Assembly (NCBI RefSeq): GCF_000341145.1 | Contig: NZ_ANBE01000003.1 | Location: forward strand, 296,998-360,997 | Length of the DNA stretch: 64,000 nt | Reading direction: 5' to 3' | From: Nocardiopsis xinjiangensis YIM 90004 | GTDB lineage: Bacteria; Actinomycetota; Actinomycetes; Streptosporangiales; Streptosporangiaceae | Shown: piece after piece, positions 32,636-41,837 of the stretch | Layout: every line of letters begins with the position of its first letter | Position numbering within the stretch: the first letter of the stretch is position 1 | Translations under genes and position numbers: made by a program | The notes under the pieces: model-generated | Databases searched by the model: none | What the model was told of the DNA's origin: nothing | The model's input: only the letters and a program-made list of their open reading frames with translations

Positions 32636-33391
32636 ATGGACGCTGAAGCCACCCAGGTCATGAGCAGGACGGGCGAATTCACCACCACGATGGGCTGGGA
32701 ACGCACCGTCCGGAGCAGGGTGGCGGCGGCCCTGGACCGATTCTCCGGCCCCCTCGCCGACCTGGTCGAACGCGACGCCAACGACGGAGACACCCGCTTG
32801 CTGGTCGCGGACTTCTTCAGCATGGGCCTCAACTTCAGCAAGTACCAGGACCTCACCACCGAGTACCGCACCAGCGGCGACTCCATCGACTACGCGGTGG
32901 TGCTGGACGGCGCCCTGTTCGCCCCGATCGAGGTACGCGGTGTGGGCGCCGAACTGGACCTGCGCAACATCCAGATGTCCCGGCGCCTGGCCACGGAGCA
33001 GGGCGCCGAGTGGGTGGTGCTCACCAACGGCCGTGTGTGGCGCCTCTACCACCTGCGTCCCGCCTCCGACGGCGGTACGCCCCGGCCGGTCGTGGTCGTC
33101 GACGTGGACCTGCTCGACGAGGACGCCCACGAACACAACGTCGACGGGCTCTTCCACCTGACGCGGGAAGCGGTCGAGCACGGCCGTCTGGACGCCCTGC
33201 GCCAGTGGCGCGAGGGGTTGGAGGCCGGGGCGGTGGCCGACGCGCTGGCCGGGGACCGGGTGCTGGGCGCGCTCCGGGACGAACTGCGTGAACGCAGCGG
33301 GCATCCGGGCCACCCCGGGGAGAGCGACGAGCTGCGCCGGGTCCTGGCCGAGGAGGTCCTCGCGCGCGGTCTGCTGCCCGACCGGGACTGA
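32636..33391 (+). CDS. Orphan HSDR_N-like PD-(D/E)xK protein
   Basis: A 251-residue protein. Residues about 20-170 resemble the N-terminal nuclease domain of type I restriction HsdR subunits: an Asp in SIDYAVV (Asp85), then PIEVRGVGAELD (Glu99-Val-Arg101), then QMSRRLATEQGAEWVVLTNG and RVWRLYHLR. The usual E-x-K catalytic Lys is Arg here, so cleavage activity is uncertain. No helicase, methylase or specificity gene is nearby. The helical C-terminus (about 175-251) is not recognised. The start is ATG 32636. It could be a nucleic-acid-binding derivative of the nuclease fold. Confidence 0.78.
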   Translation: MDAEATQVMSRTGEFTTTMGWERTVRSRVAAALDRFSGPLADLVERDANDGDTRLLVADFFSMGLNFSKYQDLTTEYRTSGDSIDYAVVLDGALFAPIEVRGVGAELDLRNIQMSRRLATEQGAEWVVLTNGRVWRLYHLRPASDGGTPRPVVVVDVDLLDEDAHEHNVDGLFHLTREAVEHGRLDALRQWREGLEAGAVADALAGDRVLGALRDELRERSGHPGHPGESDELRRVLAEEVLARGLLPDRD

Positions 33392-33398
33392 TCCGGAC

Positions 33399-35087
33399 TC
33401 AGCCGAGGGCGCCGATGCGCGCGTAGACCTGCTGGTAGGTCTCCACGACGCTCGGCCAGGTGCGGAACCGGCGCACCTCCTCCAGCGCCTCGGCGACCCG
33501 GCTCTCCCGGTGGGTGTCGTCCTTGCGGAGCCGGATCATCGCACCGGCGAGGGCTTCCGCGTCCGCCGGCGGCACCAGGCTCCCGGCCCTGCCGTCGGCG
33601 AGGAGTTCGCGCAGCGCCGGCAGGTCGCTGGCCACCACCGGGACCCCGTAGGCCATGGCCTCCACCGGTTTGAGCGGGGTCACCAGCCGGGCGACCCCGG
33701 TGTCCAGGCGCGGGACGACCATCACGTCGAGGGACGCCTGGGCGCGCAGTGCGTCGGTGTGTTCGACACGGCCGGGGAAGGCGCACGTGTGCGCGATGCC
33801 CAGGCGCTCTGCGAGGGCGAGCAGGTCCTCGCGGTCCTCACCGTCGCCCACCAGCAGGACCCGCACCTCGCGGTCGCGGTCGCGCATGAGGGCTGCGGCT
33901 TCCAGAAGCGTGCCGAACCCCTCGTAGCGGTGGAGGCTGGAGACCGACCCGATGACGAACTCCTCCTGGCCGATGCCGTGTGCGGCACGGAAGGCGGCGC
34001 CGTCGGGGCGTTCGTCCAGCAGGCTCTCGTCGACGGCGTTGGGGGCCAGGAAGACCCGTTCGGGGTCCACGCCGCGTTCCAGGATCCGGTCGCGCATGGT
34101 CTCGGCGAGGGTGACCACGGCGTCGGCCTCTCGGGCCAGGTCGGTCTCGCGCTGCAGGGTGAGGCGGAACCATTCGCTGCCGCGCCGGTCGTGGGATCCG
34201 GGGCCGGCCATCCAGCTCTCCTCCAGGAGGCCGCGCAGTTCGTAGACGACGGGGATGCCGAGGGCGCGGCCGACGTTGAGGGCGATGGTGGCGTTCTTGT
34301 TGCCGCTGGCCGCATGCAGGACCGCCGGGCGCAGTTCCCGTGCGAGCTCGGTGACGGCGCGGACGGAGGCGTCGATGCGTTCGAACATGCCGGGATAGCG
34401 GCGGCCCGGTTCGACGCGGTGGTAGGGCACCCCTTCGATCTCGACGTAGCGGTCGGTGTCCTGGTCCTTGGGGGTGGGGTAACCGGCGAAGGTGACGGCG
34501 CGGGCGTCGAGGCCGGCGGCTCGCTGTGCGGCGAGGATGCGTTGGGTGCGCACGGTGTAACCGGCCTGGGTGCACGGGAGGGAGTTGGTGACCACGTGCA
34601 GGACCCGGCCGGGAACAGGGGTCTGAGCGGCGAGCGGGGGTTCGGGCAGGGGTGGCAGCGGGCCGATGCTCCGGCGATGGCTGAGGTAATCGTGGCGCCG
34701 GCGGGCCGCTGCCTCGTCGTGGGGCGCGTGGGGGGCGAGTTCGTCGACTGCTTCCTGGATGCGCCCGTCGGAGAAGAGGCCCTCGGCCTGGGTACGGGCA
34801 CGTCCGGCGGCCTGGGTACGGGCGCGTTCGGAGGCCCTGTCGGGGCGCTCCTGTCCGCGGGTGAATGCGGTGTGCAGGCGGGCGGTGCGACGATCGGCCC
34901 GGCGGGCCAGGAGCGCGGCGGCTCCGGCGGCCCCCACGGCGGCCAGGGTCCCGAGGAGGAGCAGAGCGGTCGGCCAGGTGATGGCCCCTGCGGCGGCGGA
35001 CCCGAGTACGACTGCGGTGCAGGCCGCCCCCGCGACCGCCCCCGCGACCGCCGCTGGCCGACGCTTACCCACCGGTGAGAACCCCAT
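33399..35087 (-). CDS. Family 4 glycosyltransferase with N-terminal membrane hairpin
   Basis: A 562-residue protein. Two hydrophobic segments near residues 13-62 are followed by an Arg/Ala-rich linker and a GT-B glycosyltransferase (about 155-555). The acceptor domain starts RVLHVVTNSLPCTQAGYTVR. The donor domain has IGSVSSLHRYEGFGTLLEAA and the family 4 motif PLKPVEAMAYGVPVVAS. It should transfer a sugar from a nucleotide donor at the membrane, for an exopolysaccharide or glycolipid. It converges with the HSDR_N-like gene. Confidence 0.88.
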   Translation of the reverse strand: MGFSPVGKRRPAAVAGAVAGAACTAVVLGSAAAGAITWPTALLLLGTLAAVGAAGAAALLARRADRRTARLHTAFTRGQERPDRASERARTQAAGRARTQAEGLFSDGRIQEAVDELAPHAPHDEAAARRRHDYLSHRRSIGPLPPLPEPPLAAQTPVPGRVLHVVTNSLPCTQAGYTVRTQRILAAQRAAGLDARAVTFAGYPTPKDQDTDRYVEIEGVPYHRVEPGRRYPGMFERIDASVRAVTELARELRPAVLHAASGNKNATIALNVGRALGIPVVYELRGLLEESWMAGPGSHDRRGSEWFRLTLQRETDLAREADAVVTLAETMRDRILERGVDPERVFLAPNAVDESLLDERPDGAAFRAAHGIGQEEFVIGSVSSLHRYEGFGTLLEAAALMRDRDREVRVLLVGDGEDREDLLALAERLGIAHTCAFPGRVEHTDALRAQASLDVMVVPRLDTGVARLVTPLKPVEAMAYGVPVVASDLPALRELLADGRAGSLVPPADAEALAGAMIRLRKDDTHRESRVAEALEEVRRFRTWPSVVETYQQVYARIGALG

Positions 35088-35238
35088 GTCGCCCCCTCGT
35101 GCTGAACAGCGATGATTCCCGGTGTCCCGTTCACCGGAGGGCCCCGGGAAGCACCGACCACGTTAACCAGAGGGAGGATCACCCTGCGTGACCGTTGGCC
35201 TGTGTGTCACACAAAAGGGGACGCGTCAGCGGCTCGGC

Positions 35239-36403
35239 TCAACCGGACTCGCCCGAGTGTTCCCGTGCCCGGTTCAGTTCGCCCAGGAGCCGCGAGAGGT
35301 CGGTGAACAGGGCGGCGCGCGCCGGTTCCTCGTCACCCGGGTCCCTCATCATGCGGCGACGGCACTCGCTCACGCTCGCCAGAGCCTCGTCCAGACGGTG
35401 GGCCAACTGCTTCGAGACCGTGTCCCGGCCGGGCTCCTGCTCATCGTGGATCCCCTGGAGGATGCTCGCGGTCTCCTCCAGCAGATCCGCGTACGCATGT
35501 TGGAACTCGCCCCCCAGCGCGATGTGGTCGTAGTGCCCTCCGTACAGGTTCTGGAGGCCCTTCGTGATCGACTCGACATCCCGTGAGGCACGTTCGAGCG
35601 CCAGGATCCATGTGCGGTACCCGCTGAGGCGCTTGGGTGTCTGCTGGCGAGGCAGGAGGCGCCGCGGGTTCAACCGCACGCGGTTCTCCTGCCGTTCCAC
35701 TGCGTCCCAGGCGCTGCCTGCGATACTGTCCAGGCTCTCGGACCGGCGCGTCCAGTAATCGATTCTGCTCTCGCTCACTTCCCCGCGCAGTTCCTCCGCG
35801 AGCCCCGAGGCGAGGTCGCGCATGGTGTCGGTGAAGTCCAGGACCGCGTTCTCCGCGTCCCTGAAGCGGATGGCCGGCGCCATGACGAAGTTGGTGAGCA
35901 AGGCCGACAACGCGCCCAGGCCGACCATGAGCAGGAGCTGTCCCAGGGCCGTGGCGCTTTCGGCCGATCCGTTCGCCAGGGCGAAGGCCGCCACCACCGG
36001 GACCTGTTTCCCCTGGCCACCGAAGAACCTGAATTGCCCCAGGACCAGAGCCGCCGACACGGCCAATGCGAACGACCAGATCTCGAGCCCGACGGTGAGC
36101 CCGCCCGCGCCGGCGAAGAGCGCGCCGGCCACCACGGCGGCCACGTAGCGCCACGACTGGTGCACAGCACCGTACACACTCGGCTGAATGACCAAGAGGG
36201 CGGAGAAGGGGGGCGAACCCGACGAAGGTGCCCTGCGGGTCGAGCGGCATCCCGACGGCCAGTGCGAGCGTCGCCGCCACCGCGGACTTGAGGAGGAGGA
36301 CGGCGTTCTCCCGCTCGTATCCCCGCCGCTCCCACAGGCGTTGGTAGGCCTCTTTCATGCGGTCCCACACCGCTGTCACTCCGCCCATTTCACACGCGCC
36401 CAC
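35239..36403 (-). pseudogene. FUSC-family transporter gene with a frameshift
   Basis: An aromatic-acid-exporter-like membrane protein split into two frames. The N-terminal piece (MKEAYQRLWERRGYEREN, LLLKSAVAATLALAVGM, to GTFVGFAP) is read in one frame. From VIQPSVYGAVHQSWRYVAAVV to the C-terminus it is read in another. The paralog at 62594-63787 has an uninterrupted FAPFTAVLMMQMTVYRS at this place. Removing one C from the six-C run at 36208-36213 (plus-strand Gs) would restore FAPFSALLVIQPSVY. The cause may be a slippage mutation or a sequencing error. The rest of the gene is well preserved. Confidence 0.85.
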
Positions 36404-36481
36404 CCCGAAATACGCACCTTTTACCTGCGTCCTCCGTCGACTCCCCGCTGTTCCGGCCCGTGTGCACGCCCACCGTGCAGG

Positions 36482-37867
36482 TCAGGAGAGCTCGATCCCC
36501 TCCGCCGCGGCCAGTTCCGGTGCCGCTTCCTCCCAGCGGAGCGGGGACGGGAGCGGCTGTTTGCCCCTGACCTGCGCGAGCTCCCACCCGAAGCGGAACA
36601 GGACCGCGAAGTCACGGGGGAAGACTTCGGGGTCGGTGCCGAGGAACGTGCCGAATTTGCGCGCCCGCTCCAGCACCTCGGCCCACCGGTCGGCTCCGGC
36701 CAGCCCGACCGACTCGACCCCGTGGGAGAACAGCGCCATCCGGATCTCGTCGAACGGATCCCTCGCGTCGAGGTACTTCTCCAAGGCACGCAGGGACGGT
36801 TCCTTGTTGAACACCGTCCAGAAGGGCACCGACCCGGTCCGCAGCGCCTCGTAGGTCTCGACGAGCATGAAGGACTCCACCAACAGGCGCTCGGTCGGAA
36901 GTCCGCGGTCCCGGTACCAGTCCCGGTGGATGTCGGCGACGGGCGCGCTCAGTGTCTCGGGTTCGTCGTAGCGCAGGCGGACCAGGTTCCATCCCTGGCG
37001 GTCGGCGAGGTCTTGCAGATCCTCCAGGAGACGTGGTTCGAACCCCCACTCGGCCTCGGGGCTCTCGTCGTCCGGTTCGGGAGCGACGAACTTCGTGTAA
37101 TCGGAGCCGTAGGCACGCAGGAACTCGCGTACACGGTCACTGCCGTGCTGGAGCTCGTCCGTGGTCGCTCCCCCGAACCCGCCGTGCTGGAAGGTGTACC
37201 GCTCCCCCACACGTGTGGTGGGCCAGGTCATCGCGCAATCGGACACGACCAGGGTGCCTCCGGGCCGCAGCACGCCGCGCAGGTGGCGTTCGTAGGCGGC
37301 CGGGAGGCGGAGCCACTTGGTGCGGAAATAACACATGCCCGCGACCATCAGGCGGTCCTGGTTGGGGTCGTGCATGTGGTGCAGCGCCCAGTCCGGGTTC
37401 GCGCGCAGCAGTTCCTCCCCCGTGGAGCGCATCCGGCGGAGGTCCTCCGAAGCGTCCTCCGGCGGTACCCCGTGCCTGCGGACCGGAAGGAGCAGGGTCT
37501 GCGGCAGCCACGGGGCCCTCAGCGCGGCGGCCAGGTGGGTCAGCGCCCCATTGGACGATCCGATGAAGGCGACATCGCTCTGCTGCCTCGGATAATGCCC
37601 CGCCACCCACTCCGCGAGCCGGTCGGAGCGGATGTCGCTCACCTGGTGGCGCTGTACGGCCTCGGCCCACCCGGAGGCCGCGTACACACGCTCCTTCACC
37701 GGCCGGGGAAGACCATTGGCGACCTTGGCGGCTCCGGCCAGCGCGGAGGCCGCGGCCCCGGGGCCCTCCCCCGGACGCGGCACACGGGCCCCGGACAGGT
37801 ACGAGGAGAGCTCCTTCAGCATGGATGTGGCCGAGTCGAAACCGGCCACGACACGTTCGGGTCTCAC
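36482..37867 (-). CDS. Conserved-looking protein of unknown function, coupled to an alpha/beta hydrolase
   Basis: A 461-residue protein with no recognised family. The segment around residue 95 (SDVAFIGSSNGALTHLAAAL) can be read as a GxSxG nucleophile elbow or as an AdoMet-type glycine loop. Around residue 220, HLRGVLRPGGTLVVSDCAM has the LRPGG pattern of class I methyltransferases. Two later stretches (WNLVRLRYDEPETLSAPVA, PFWTVFNKEPSLRALEKYL) look conserved. The start is GTG 37865-37867, overlapping the stop of the hydrolase gene (GTGA) after GGAGG. The pair probably works on the same substrate. It is soluble. Confidence 0.7.
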   Translation of the reverse strand: MRPERVVAGFDSATSMLKELSSYLSGARVPRPGEGPGAAASALAGAAKVANGLPRPVKERVYAASGWAEAVQRHQVSDIRSDRLAEWVAGHYPRQQSDVAFIGSSNGALTHLAAALRAPWLPQTLLLPVRRHGVPPEDASEDLRRMRSTGEELLRANPDWALHHMHDPNQDRLMVAGMCYFRTKWLRLPAAYERHLRGVLRPGGTLVVSDCAMTWPTTRVGERYTFQHGGFGGATTDELQHGSDRVREFLRAYGSDYTKFVAPEPDDESPEAEWGFEPRLLEDLQDLADRQGWNLVRLRYDEPETLSAPVADIHRDWYRDRGLPTERLLVESFMLVETYEALRTGSVPFWTVFNKEPSLRALEKYLDARDPFDEIRMALFSHGVESVGLAGADRWAEVLERARKFGTFLGTDPEVFPRDFAVLFRFGWELAQVRGKQPLPSPLRWEEAAPELAAAEGIELS

Positions 37868-38706
37868 CGTTCCTCCCCGGCGACGAATTCCTCCACCAGT
37901 CCGGCGAGTTCCCCGGGGGCCGCCGCCGTCAAAGCGTGCGGCTTGCCCGGTATCGCGGCCAGTCGCCCGCGCGGCAGCATGCGGGTGACCTCTTCCGCCC
38001 AGAAGCGGCGGCTCAACTTGTCGTTCGTTCCCCACACCACCAGAGCGGGTTGCCCGACCTCGGGCAGGACGCCCTCGATCCGGTGGTTGCGGCTCTCCAC
38101 CCAGCTCAGCAACACGCGCCGCGCTCCGGCGGCGCGATAATCACGGAAGCTCTGCGGGATCACACCCAACCCTTCGTAGAAGTTGTTGTGCACGAGACGA
38201 GCGGCCAGGGCCGGCAACGAGCGGGCGGCCGGATCCGTGGTCGGACCCGCCAGAACGACCGAACCCACGGCGTCCGGCTCCCGGGCGGCCGCCTCCGCGA
38301 CCACCTGTGTGCCCAGGGACACCCCCAGGAGGCAGGGCCGGTCCAGTCCTCGGGTGCGGAACCACTGCACGAGAGCGTCGGCCAGTTCGGGGACGTGCAG
38401 GAACCGTCCCGGCTCCCCGCTCTCCCCGTAACCGGGCATGTCCACCGCCCAGGTCTCGACCCTCCCATCGAGTGCTTCCAACAACGGCAGGGTCTGCCGA
38501 GAGGAGACCCCGGCCCCGTGCACACACACCACGGGCGGGTTCCGTCCCCGCACGAACCAGCTCGCCATCTGCGTACCCAGTACCTCATCGGTCTCGCGTT
38601 CGGGGCCCACCCACATCACCGCGCCGTGTTCGACTCCTGTTCCGGTGGGGACTGCCCCTACCCCCGCCCTGATCACGGCAAAACCTCGGCTCCACACGTG
38701 TCGCAC
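37864..38706 (-). CDS. Alpha/beta hydrolase
   Basis: A 280-residue hydrolase. The oxyanion region is VVCVHGAGVSSRQTLP, followed by VDMPGYGESG. The nucleophile elbow is LGVSLGTQVVAEA (Ser). The acid is Asp in VVWGTNDKLSR and the His is in AIPGKPHALTAA. The start is uncertain: I use GTG 38704-38706; the open frame extends to 38889 but would then overlap the divergent gene. The substrate is unknown. Its stop overlaps the start of the unknown 461-residue protein. Confidence 0.82.
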   Translation of the reverse strand: MRHVWSRGFAVIRAGVGAVPTGTGVEHGAVMWVGPERETDEVLGTQMASWFVRGRNPPVVCVHGAGVSSRQTLPLLEALDGRVETWAVDMPGYGESGEPGRFLHVPELADALVQWFRTRGLDRPCLLGVSLGTQVVAEAAAREPDAVGSVVLAGPTTDPAARSLPALAARLVHNNFYEGLGVIPQSFRDYRAAGARRVLLSWVESRNHRIEGVLPEVGQPALVVWGTNDKLSRRFWAEEVTRMLPRGRLAAIPGKPHALTAAAPGELAGLVEEFVAGEER

Positions 38707-38761
38707 CCGTCCCGAGCGGTCAGGGAGCTCCGAGAGATCTTTTCCGCGTGAAGGGGAAATA

Positions 38762-39271
38762 ATGGGCACTCTGCGCAAGGATCCGATCCGACGGCGTGTT
38801 CCGCGCGGAACAGGAAGAGGCGTCGTCGGCGCCATGTCCATGAGCGGGGCCCGGCAGCTCCTCGTCGGGCTCGGGCTGATCGACCGCACCCCGCCCGAAG
38901 CCGTCCTGGCCGAGGGAGCACCGTCGTTGCTGCGCAGCGTGCCGGAGAACCGCCGGACAGCCGTGGTCGAACTGGCGCACTGGGGGTACGGCGGGGCTGC
39001 CGGGGCGGTCTACTCGCTCCTGCCCGTCCGGCTGCGGCACTACCGGACCACCGGGCCGGTCTACGGGGTACTCGTCTGGGCGGTCTTCGAGTTCGGGGTG
39101 GCGCCCGCCCTGGGCCTGGCCCACGCGCACCGGTCCCGTCCCGCCGAACGTGTCGCACTCTTCTGCGACCACCTGCTCTACGGGGTGGTCCTCGGTGTCC
39201 CGCCGGAACGCCCGGTGCCCGCGCACGAGGAGGAAGAGGAGGACGGGCCCGCCACCGAACGGCCGGTCTGA
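38762..39271 (+). CDS. Predicted membrane protein (DUF1440/DUF6789-like)
   Basis: A 169-residue protein with short hydrophobic segments and the pattern ELAHWGYGGAAGAVYSLLP, GPVYGVLVWAVFEFGVAPALGLA and HLLYGVVLGVPPE, as seen in YagU/DUF1440-type proteins. Function unknown. The tail is acidic (HEEEEEDG). AAGGGG precedes the ATG. It is divergent from the hydrolase gene and convergent with the DUF1360 gene. Confidence 0.68.
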   Translation: MGTLRKDPIRRRVPRGTGRGVVGAMSMSGARQLLVGLGLIDRTPPEAVLAEGAPSLLRSVPENRRTAVVELAHWGYGGAAGAVYSLLPVRLRHYRTTGPVYGVLVWAVFEFGVAPALGLAHAHRSRPAERVALFCDHLLYGVVLGVPPERPVPAHEEEEEDGPATERPV

Positions 39272-39297
39272 AGCCCGACGGTGGCGGCCTTTCCGCC

Positions 39298-39810
39298 CTA
39301 CTCCTGTGCCTGCTGCAGTTTCGCGTAGGCGAGCTGGAGCCAGTCGGAGACCGCCACCGCGCTCAGCACCGCGCCCGCGGACCTGGTGAACCGGGGCGCG
39401 AGGACCAGACCGAACGCGTAACCCGTCGCGACCCACTGCGCGAGACAGAACGGGCAGGCGACGAGCTCACCCACGGCCCTGCGGCCTCCCTCACCCCGCG
39501 GCTCCTCCGCCAGTTCGGCCGGGGCCGAGACACCGCGGAACCGGGTGAACATGGCTCTCAGCGGGCTGGTCACGGGATCCTTGGCCACCATGCGCGAGGC
39601 CTTGTGCGTGGCCAAGGACATCAGGACCAGGTCCCACGGCCCCACGGCGGCCCTCAATCCGGCGTCGCGGCGGCGGCGCACCACGAGGAGCCCCGCGCCC
39701 ACCAGTCCGAGGTAGGCAGCGGCCGTGAGGGCGTACCCGCCGAGTGGTTGGTCGCCGGCCCCCTGGTACTCCTCGGCCTCCTGCCGAATCGTCTCCTCGA
39801 CCTGTGTCAT
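39298..39810 (-). CDS. DUF1360 family membrane protein
   Basis: A 170-residue protein with three hydrophobic segments and the DUF1360 landmarks DLVLMSLATHKASRMVAKD and ELVACPFCLAQWVATGYAF. Start at ATG 39808-39810, preceded by AGAAGGGA and one nucleotide after the stop of the GH15 gene, so the two are co-transcribed. Members are found in stress and sporulation regulons, but the biochemical role is unknown. The CPFC pair is typical of the family. Confidence 0.88.
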   Translation of the reverse strand: MTQVEETIRQEAEEYQGAGDQPLGGYALTAAAYLGLVGAGLLVVRRRRDAGLRAAVGPWDLVLMSLATHKASRMVAKDPVTSPLRAMFTRFRGVSAPAELAEEPRGEGGRRAVGELVACPFCLAQWVATGYAFGLVLAPRFTRSAGAVLSAVAVSDWLQLAYAKLQQAQE

Positions 39811-39811
39811 G

Positions 39812-41674
39812 TCATCCCTTCTCGCTCTCGGCGTGCGGGCTTCGGCCGTCACGGTGCCGGGCCCAGATGTGCAGTGCCTCGGTGTGGTCGGCGTCGCGGA
39901 GGTTGACCGCGGCCTCGATCAGAGCCAGGTGGGTGAAAGCCTGAGGGAAGTTGCCGAGCATCACGCCCCCGTCGGACATCTCCTCGGCGAACAGCCCGAG
40001 GTCGCCGCACGCCCCGCACAGCCGCCGGAACCGGTCCTCGGCCTCCTCGACCCGACCGGCCAGCACCAGGGCCGAGACCAGGTCGAACGAACACATCAGG
40101 AACGCACCCTCCGGGGTCCGCAGCCCGTCGTCTGTGTCCTCGGGGTCGTACCGGTGAACCAGGGCCCCCGCACCTCCGAGCTCCTCCACCACCCGGTCCA
40201 CGGTGCGCACGATCCTCGGGTCGTTCCCCTCCAAGAACCCCAGGAGCGGCAACCGGAGCAGGGAACCGTCGACACGCGGCGCGCCGTAGGACTGGGTGAA
40301 GGTGCCCGGGCCCGGGTCGTAGCCGCGTTCGAGGACCTCGGCGTGGATCGTGTCGCGCTCCCGGCACCAGTCCTCGAAGGGCACCTCCTCTTGCCTTCCG
40401 AGGCGCTGGGCCAATTGGACGGCCCGATCGAGGCAGACCCACGCGTAGACCTTGGAGATGGTCCAGTGGCGCTCACCCGAGCGCACCTCCCAGATCCCGG
40501 CGTCGGGCTCCCTCCACACTCCGCGGAGAGCTTCGACCACCTCGTCGGCAAGCTTCACCTTCTTCTCCGGAAGGTCGCCCACGACCTGCTGGTAGCTCAG
40601 CACGGCGTCCAGCACATGGCCGTAGACGTCCAACTGGTGCTGGACGTGGGCGTCGTTGCCCAGCCTCACCGGCCGCGAGTCGGCGTACCCGCGGACGTCG
40701 CCGACCTCGGCCTCCTCGTGCGGTTCCCTCCCGTCGAGGCCGTGGACCGGTTTCAGGCGGTCGAGGGGGCCCTCGGTCGTGCTCAGCAGGTACCGCAGGT
40801 AGGAGCCCGCCTCGTGGGTGTGCCCGAGCCTGAGGAAGGACAGCACGACCAGGGGCGCGTCGCGGTGCCAGACGTAGCGGTAGTCCCAGTTCCTCGGCCC
40901 GCCGGGCCACTCCGGGAGCGAGGCCGTGGGCGCGGCGATCATCCCTCCGCTCTCCTCGTGGAGGAGCCCGCGCAGCACCACGGCGGAGTGCCGCACGTGC
41001 TGGGCGCCGTTGCCGTCGTAGGAGGTCCGCGCGGCCCAGGCCTGCCAGGCATCGCGGGAGCCTTCGAGCAGGGCACGGGCTTCCTCGACGCCGTACCGCC
41101 GGTCCCCCCGGTCATGGTCGAGCACCAGCGCCGTGGACTCGCCGGCCGCCAGGTCGACGCGGTAGGAGGGGTCGCCCTCTTCGCCGAGGACGGGTGCGCT
41201 CCCCCCGGAGAGCAGCATGCCTTCCCGTAGACGCAGCGCGCCGTCCCCCGTGTCCGTCCACGCCGCCCGTGCACGGCCGGCGTCCGGTCGGGCCCGGAGC
41301 GTGGAACGGACCCGCGCACGCCCTTCGAGGCACGTCAGGAAACGGACGAGCACGCCGACCGGGCGCAGCCCTTCACCGTCGGGCCGGACCGCCAGCAGGT
41401 CGTGCGACCGCAATCGGCAATCGGGGCCCTCCCACAGGGTCTCCACCACGAGAGTGTCCTCGGTGTACGCCAGGCGTGTGGGGGCGGCGCCCTCCACGTA
41501 CAGGTCCCAGGAGCCACCGCGGTCGCGGTCGAGCAGGCTCCACAGGAGCGGCGGGGAGTCGAAACCGGGCGCGCAGAGCCAGTCGATCGTGCCGTGCGGA
41601 TCGACCAGGGCGGCGGCGCCGCAGTCCGACAGGAAAGCGTGTTCTCCGATCCCGGGCTCACCGGTCCACTCCAT
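39812..41674 (-). CDS. Glycoside hydrolase family 15 protein (glucoamylase/trehalase type)
   Basis: A 620-residue cytoplasmic enzyme with an N-terminal beta-sandwich (about 1-220, starting IGEHAFLSDCGAAALVDPHG) and an alpha/alpha barrel. Catalytic-region landmarks are PGGPRNWDYRYVWHRDA, WEVRSGERHWTISKVYAWV and the late GAFLMCSFDLVSAL. Actinobacterial relatives include trehalases and exo-glucosidases; the substrate is not fixed by sequence. The start is ATG 41672-41674 after GGGGGAGG. A SigB-like promoter (GTTT-N16-GGGCAG) lies 46 bp upstream, and DUF1360 follows in the operon. Confidence 0.9.
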   Translation of the reverse strand: MEWTGEPGIGEHAFLSDCGAAALVDPHGTIDWLCAPGFDSPPLLWSLLDRDRGGSWDLYVEGAAPTRLAYTEDTLVVETLWEGPDCRLRSHDLLAVRPDGEGLRPVGVLVRFLTCLEGRARVRSTLRARPDAGRARAAWTDTGDGALRLREGMLLSGGSAPVLGEEGDPSYRVDLAAGESTALVLDHDRGDRRYGVEEARALLEGSRDAWQAWAARTSYDGNGAQHVRHSAVVLRGLLHEESGGMIAAPTASLPEWPGGPRNWDYRYVWHRDAPLVVLSFLRLGHTHEAGSYLRYLLSTTEGPLDRLKPVHGLDGREPHEEAEVGDVRGYADSRPVRLGNDAHVQHQLDVYGHVLDAVLSYQQVVGDLPEKKVKLADEVVEALRGVWREPDAGIWEVRSGERHWTISKVYAWVCLDRAVQLAQRLGRQEEVPFEDWCRERDTIHAEVLERGYDPGPGTFTQSYGAPRVDGSLLRLPLLGFLEGNDPRIVRTVDRVVEELGGAGALVHRYDPEDTDDGLRTPEGAFLMCSFDLVSALVLAGRVEEAEDRFRRLCGACGDLGLFAEEMSDGGVMLGNFPQAFTHLALIEAAVNLRDADHTEALHIWARHRDGRSPHAESEKG

Positions 41675-41719
41675 GCCTCCCCCAGGCGGTGTTCGGTGTG
41701 CAGGCCCCCGACTCTTCGG

Positions 41720-41745
41720 CTGCCCGACGACACGCCGACCGAAAC
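41720..41745 (-). promoter_or_regulatory. SigB-like stress promoter of the GH15 gene
   Basis: On the minus strand GTTT is followed 16 nt later by GGGCAG, close to the actinobacterial general-stress consensus GNNT-N14-16-GGGTAY. It lies 46 bp before the start codon. Confidence 0.5.
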
Positions 41746-41780
41746 CGCGCTCGGAGACCACCTCCGAACAGGCGAAAGAG

Positions 41781-41806
41781 GCTTATGCGGCGGTCCGGTC
41801 GGGTAG
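41781..41806 (+). promoter_or_regulatory. SigB-like stress promoter of the SDR-DUF3140 operon
   Basis: GCTT is followed 16 nt later by GGGTAG, 32 bp before the SDR start. It is divergent from the similar promoter of the GH15 gene 36 bp away. Confidence 0.5.
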
Positions 41807-41837
41807 CGCCGACAGCAGGAGGAGAGGGGGCGACGAC

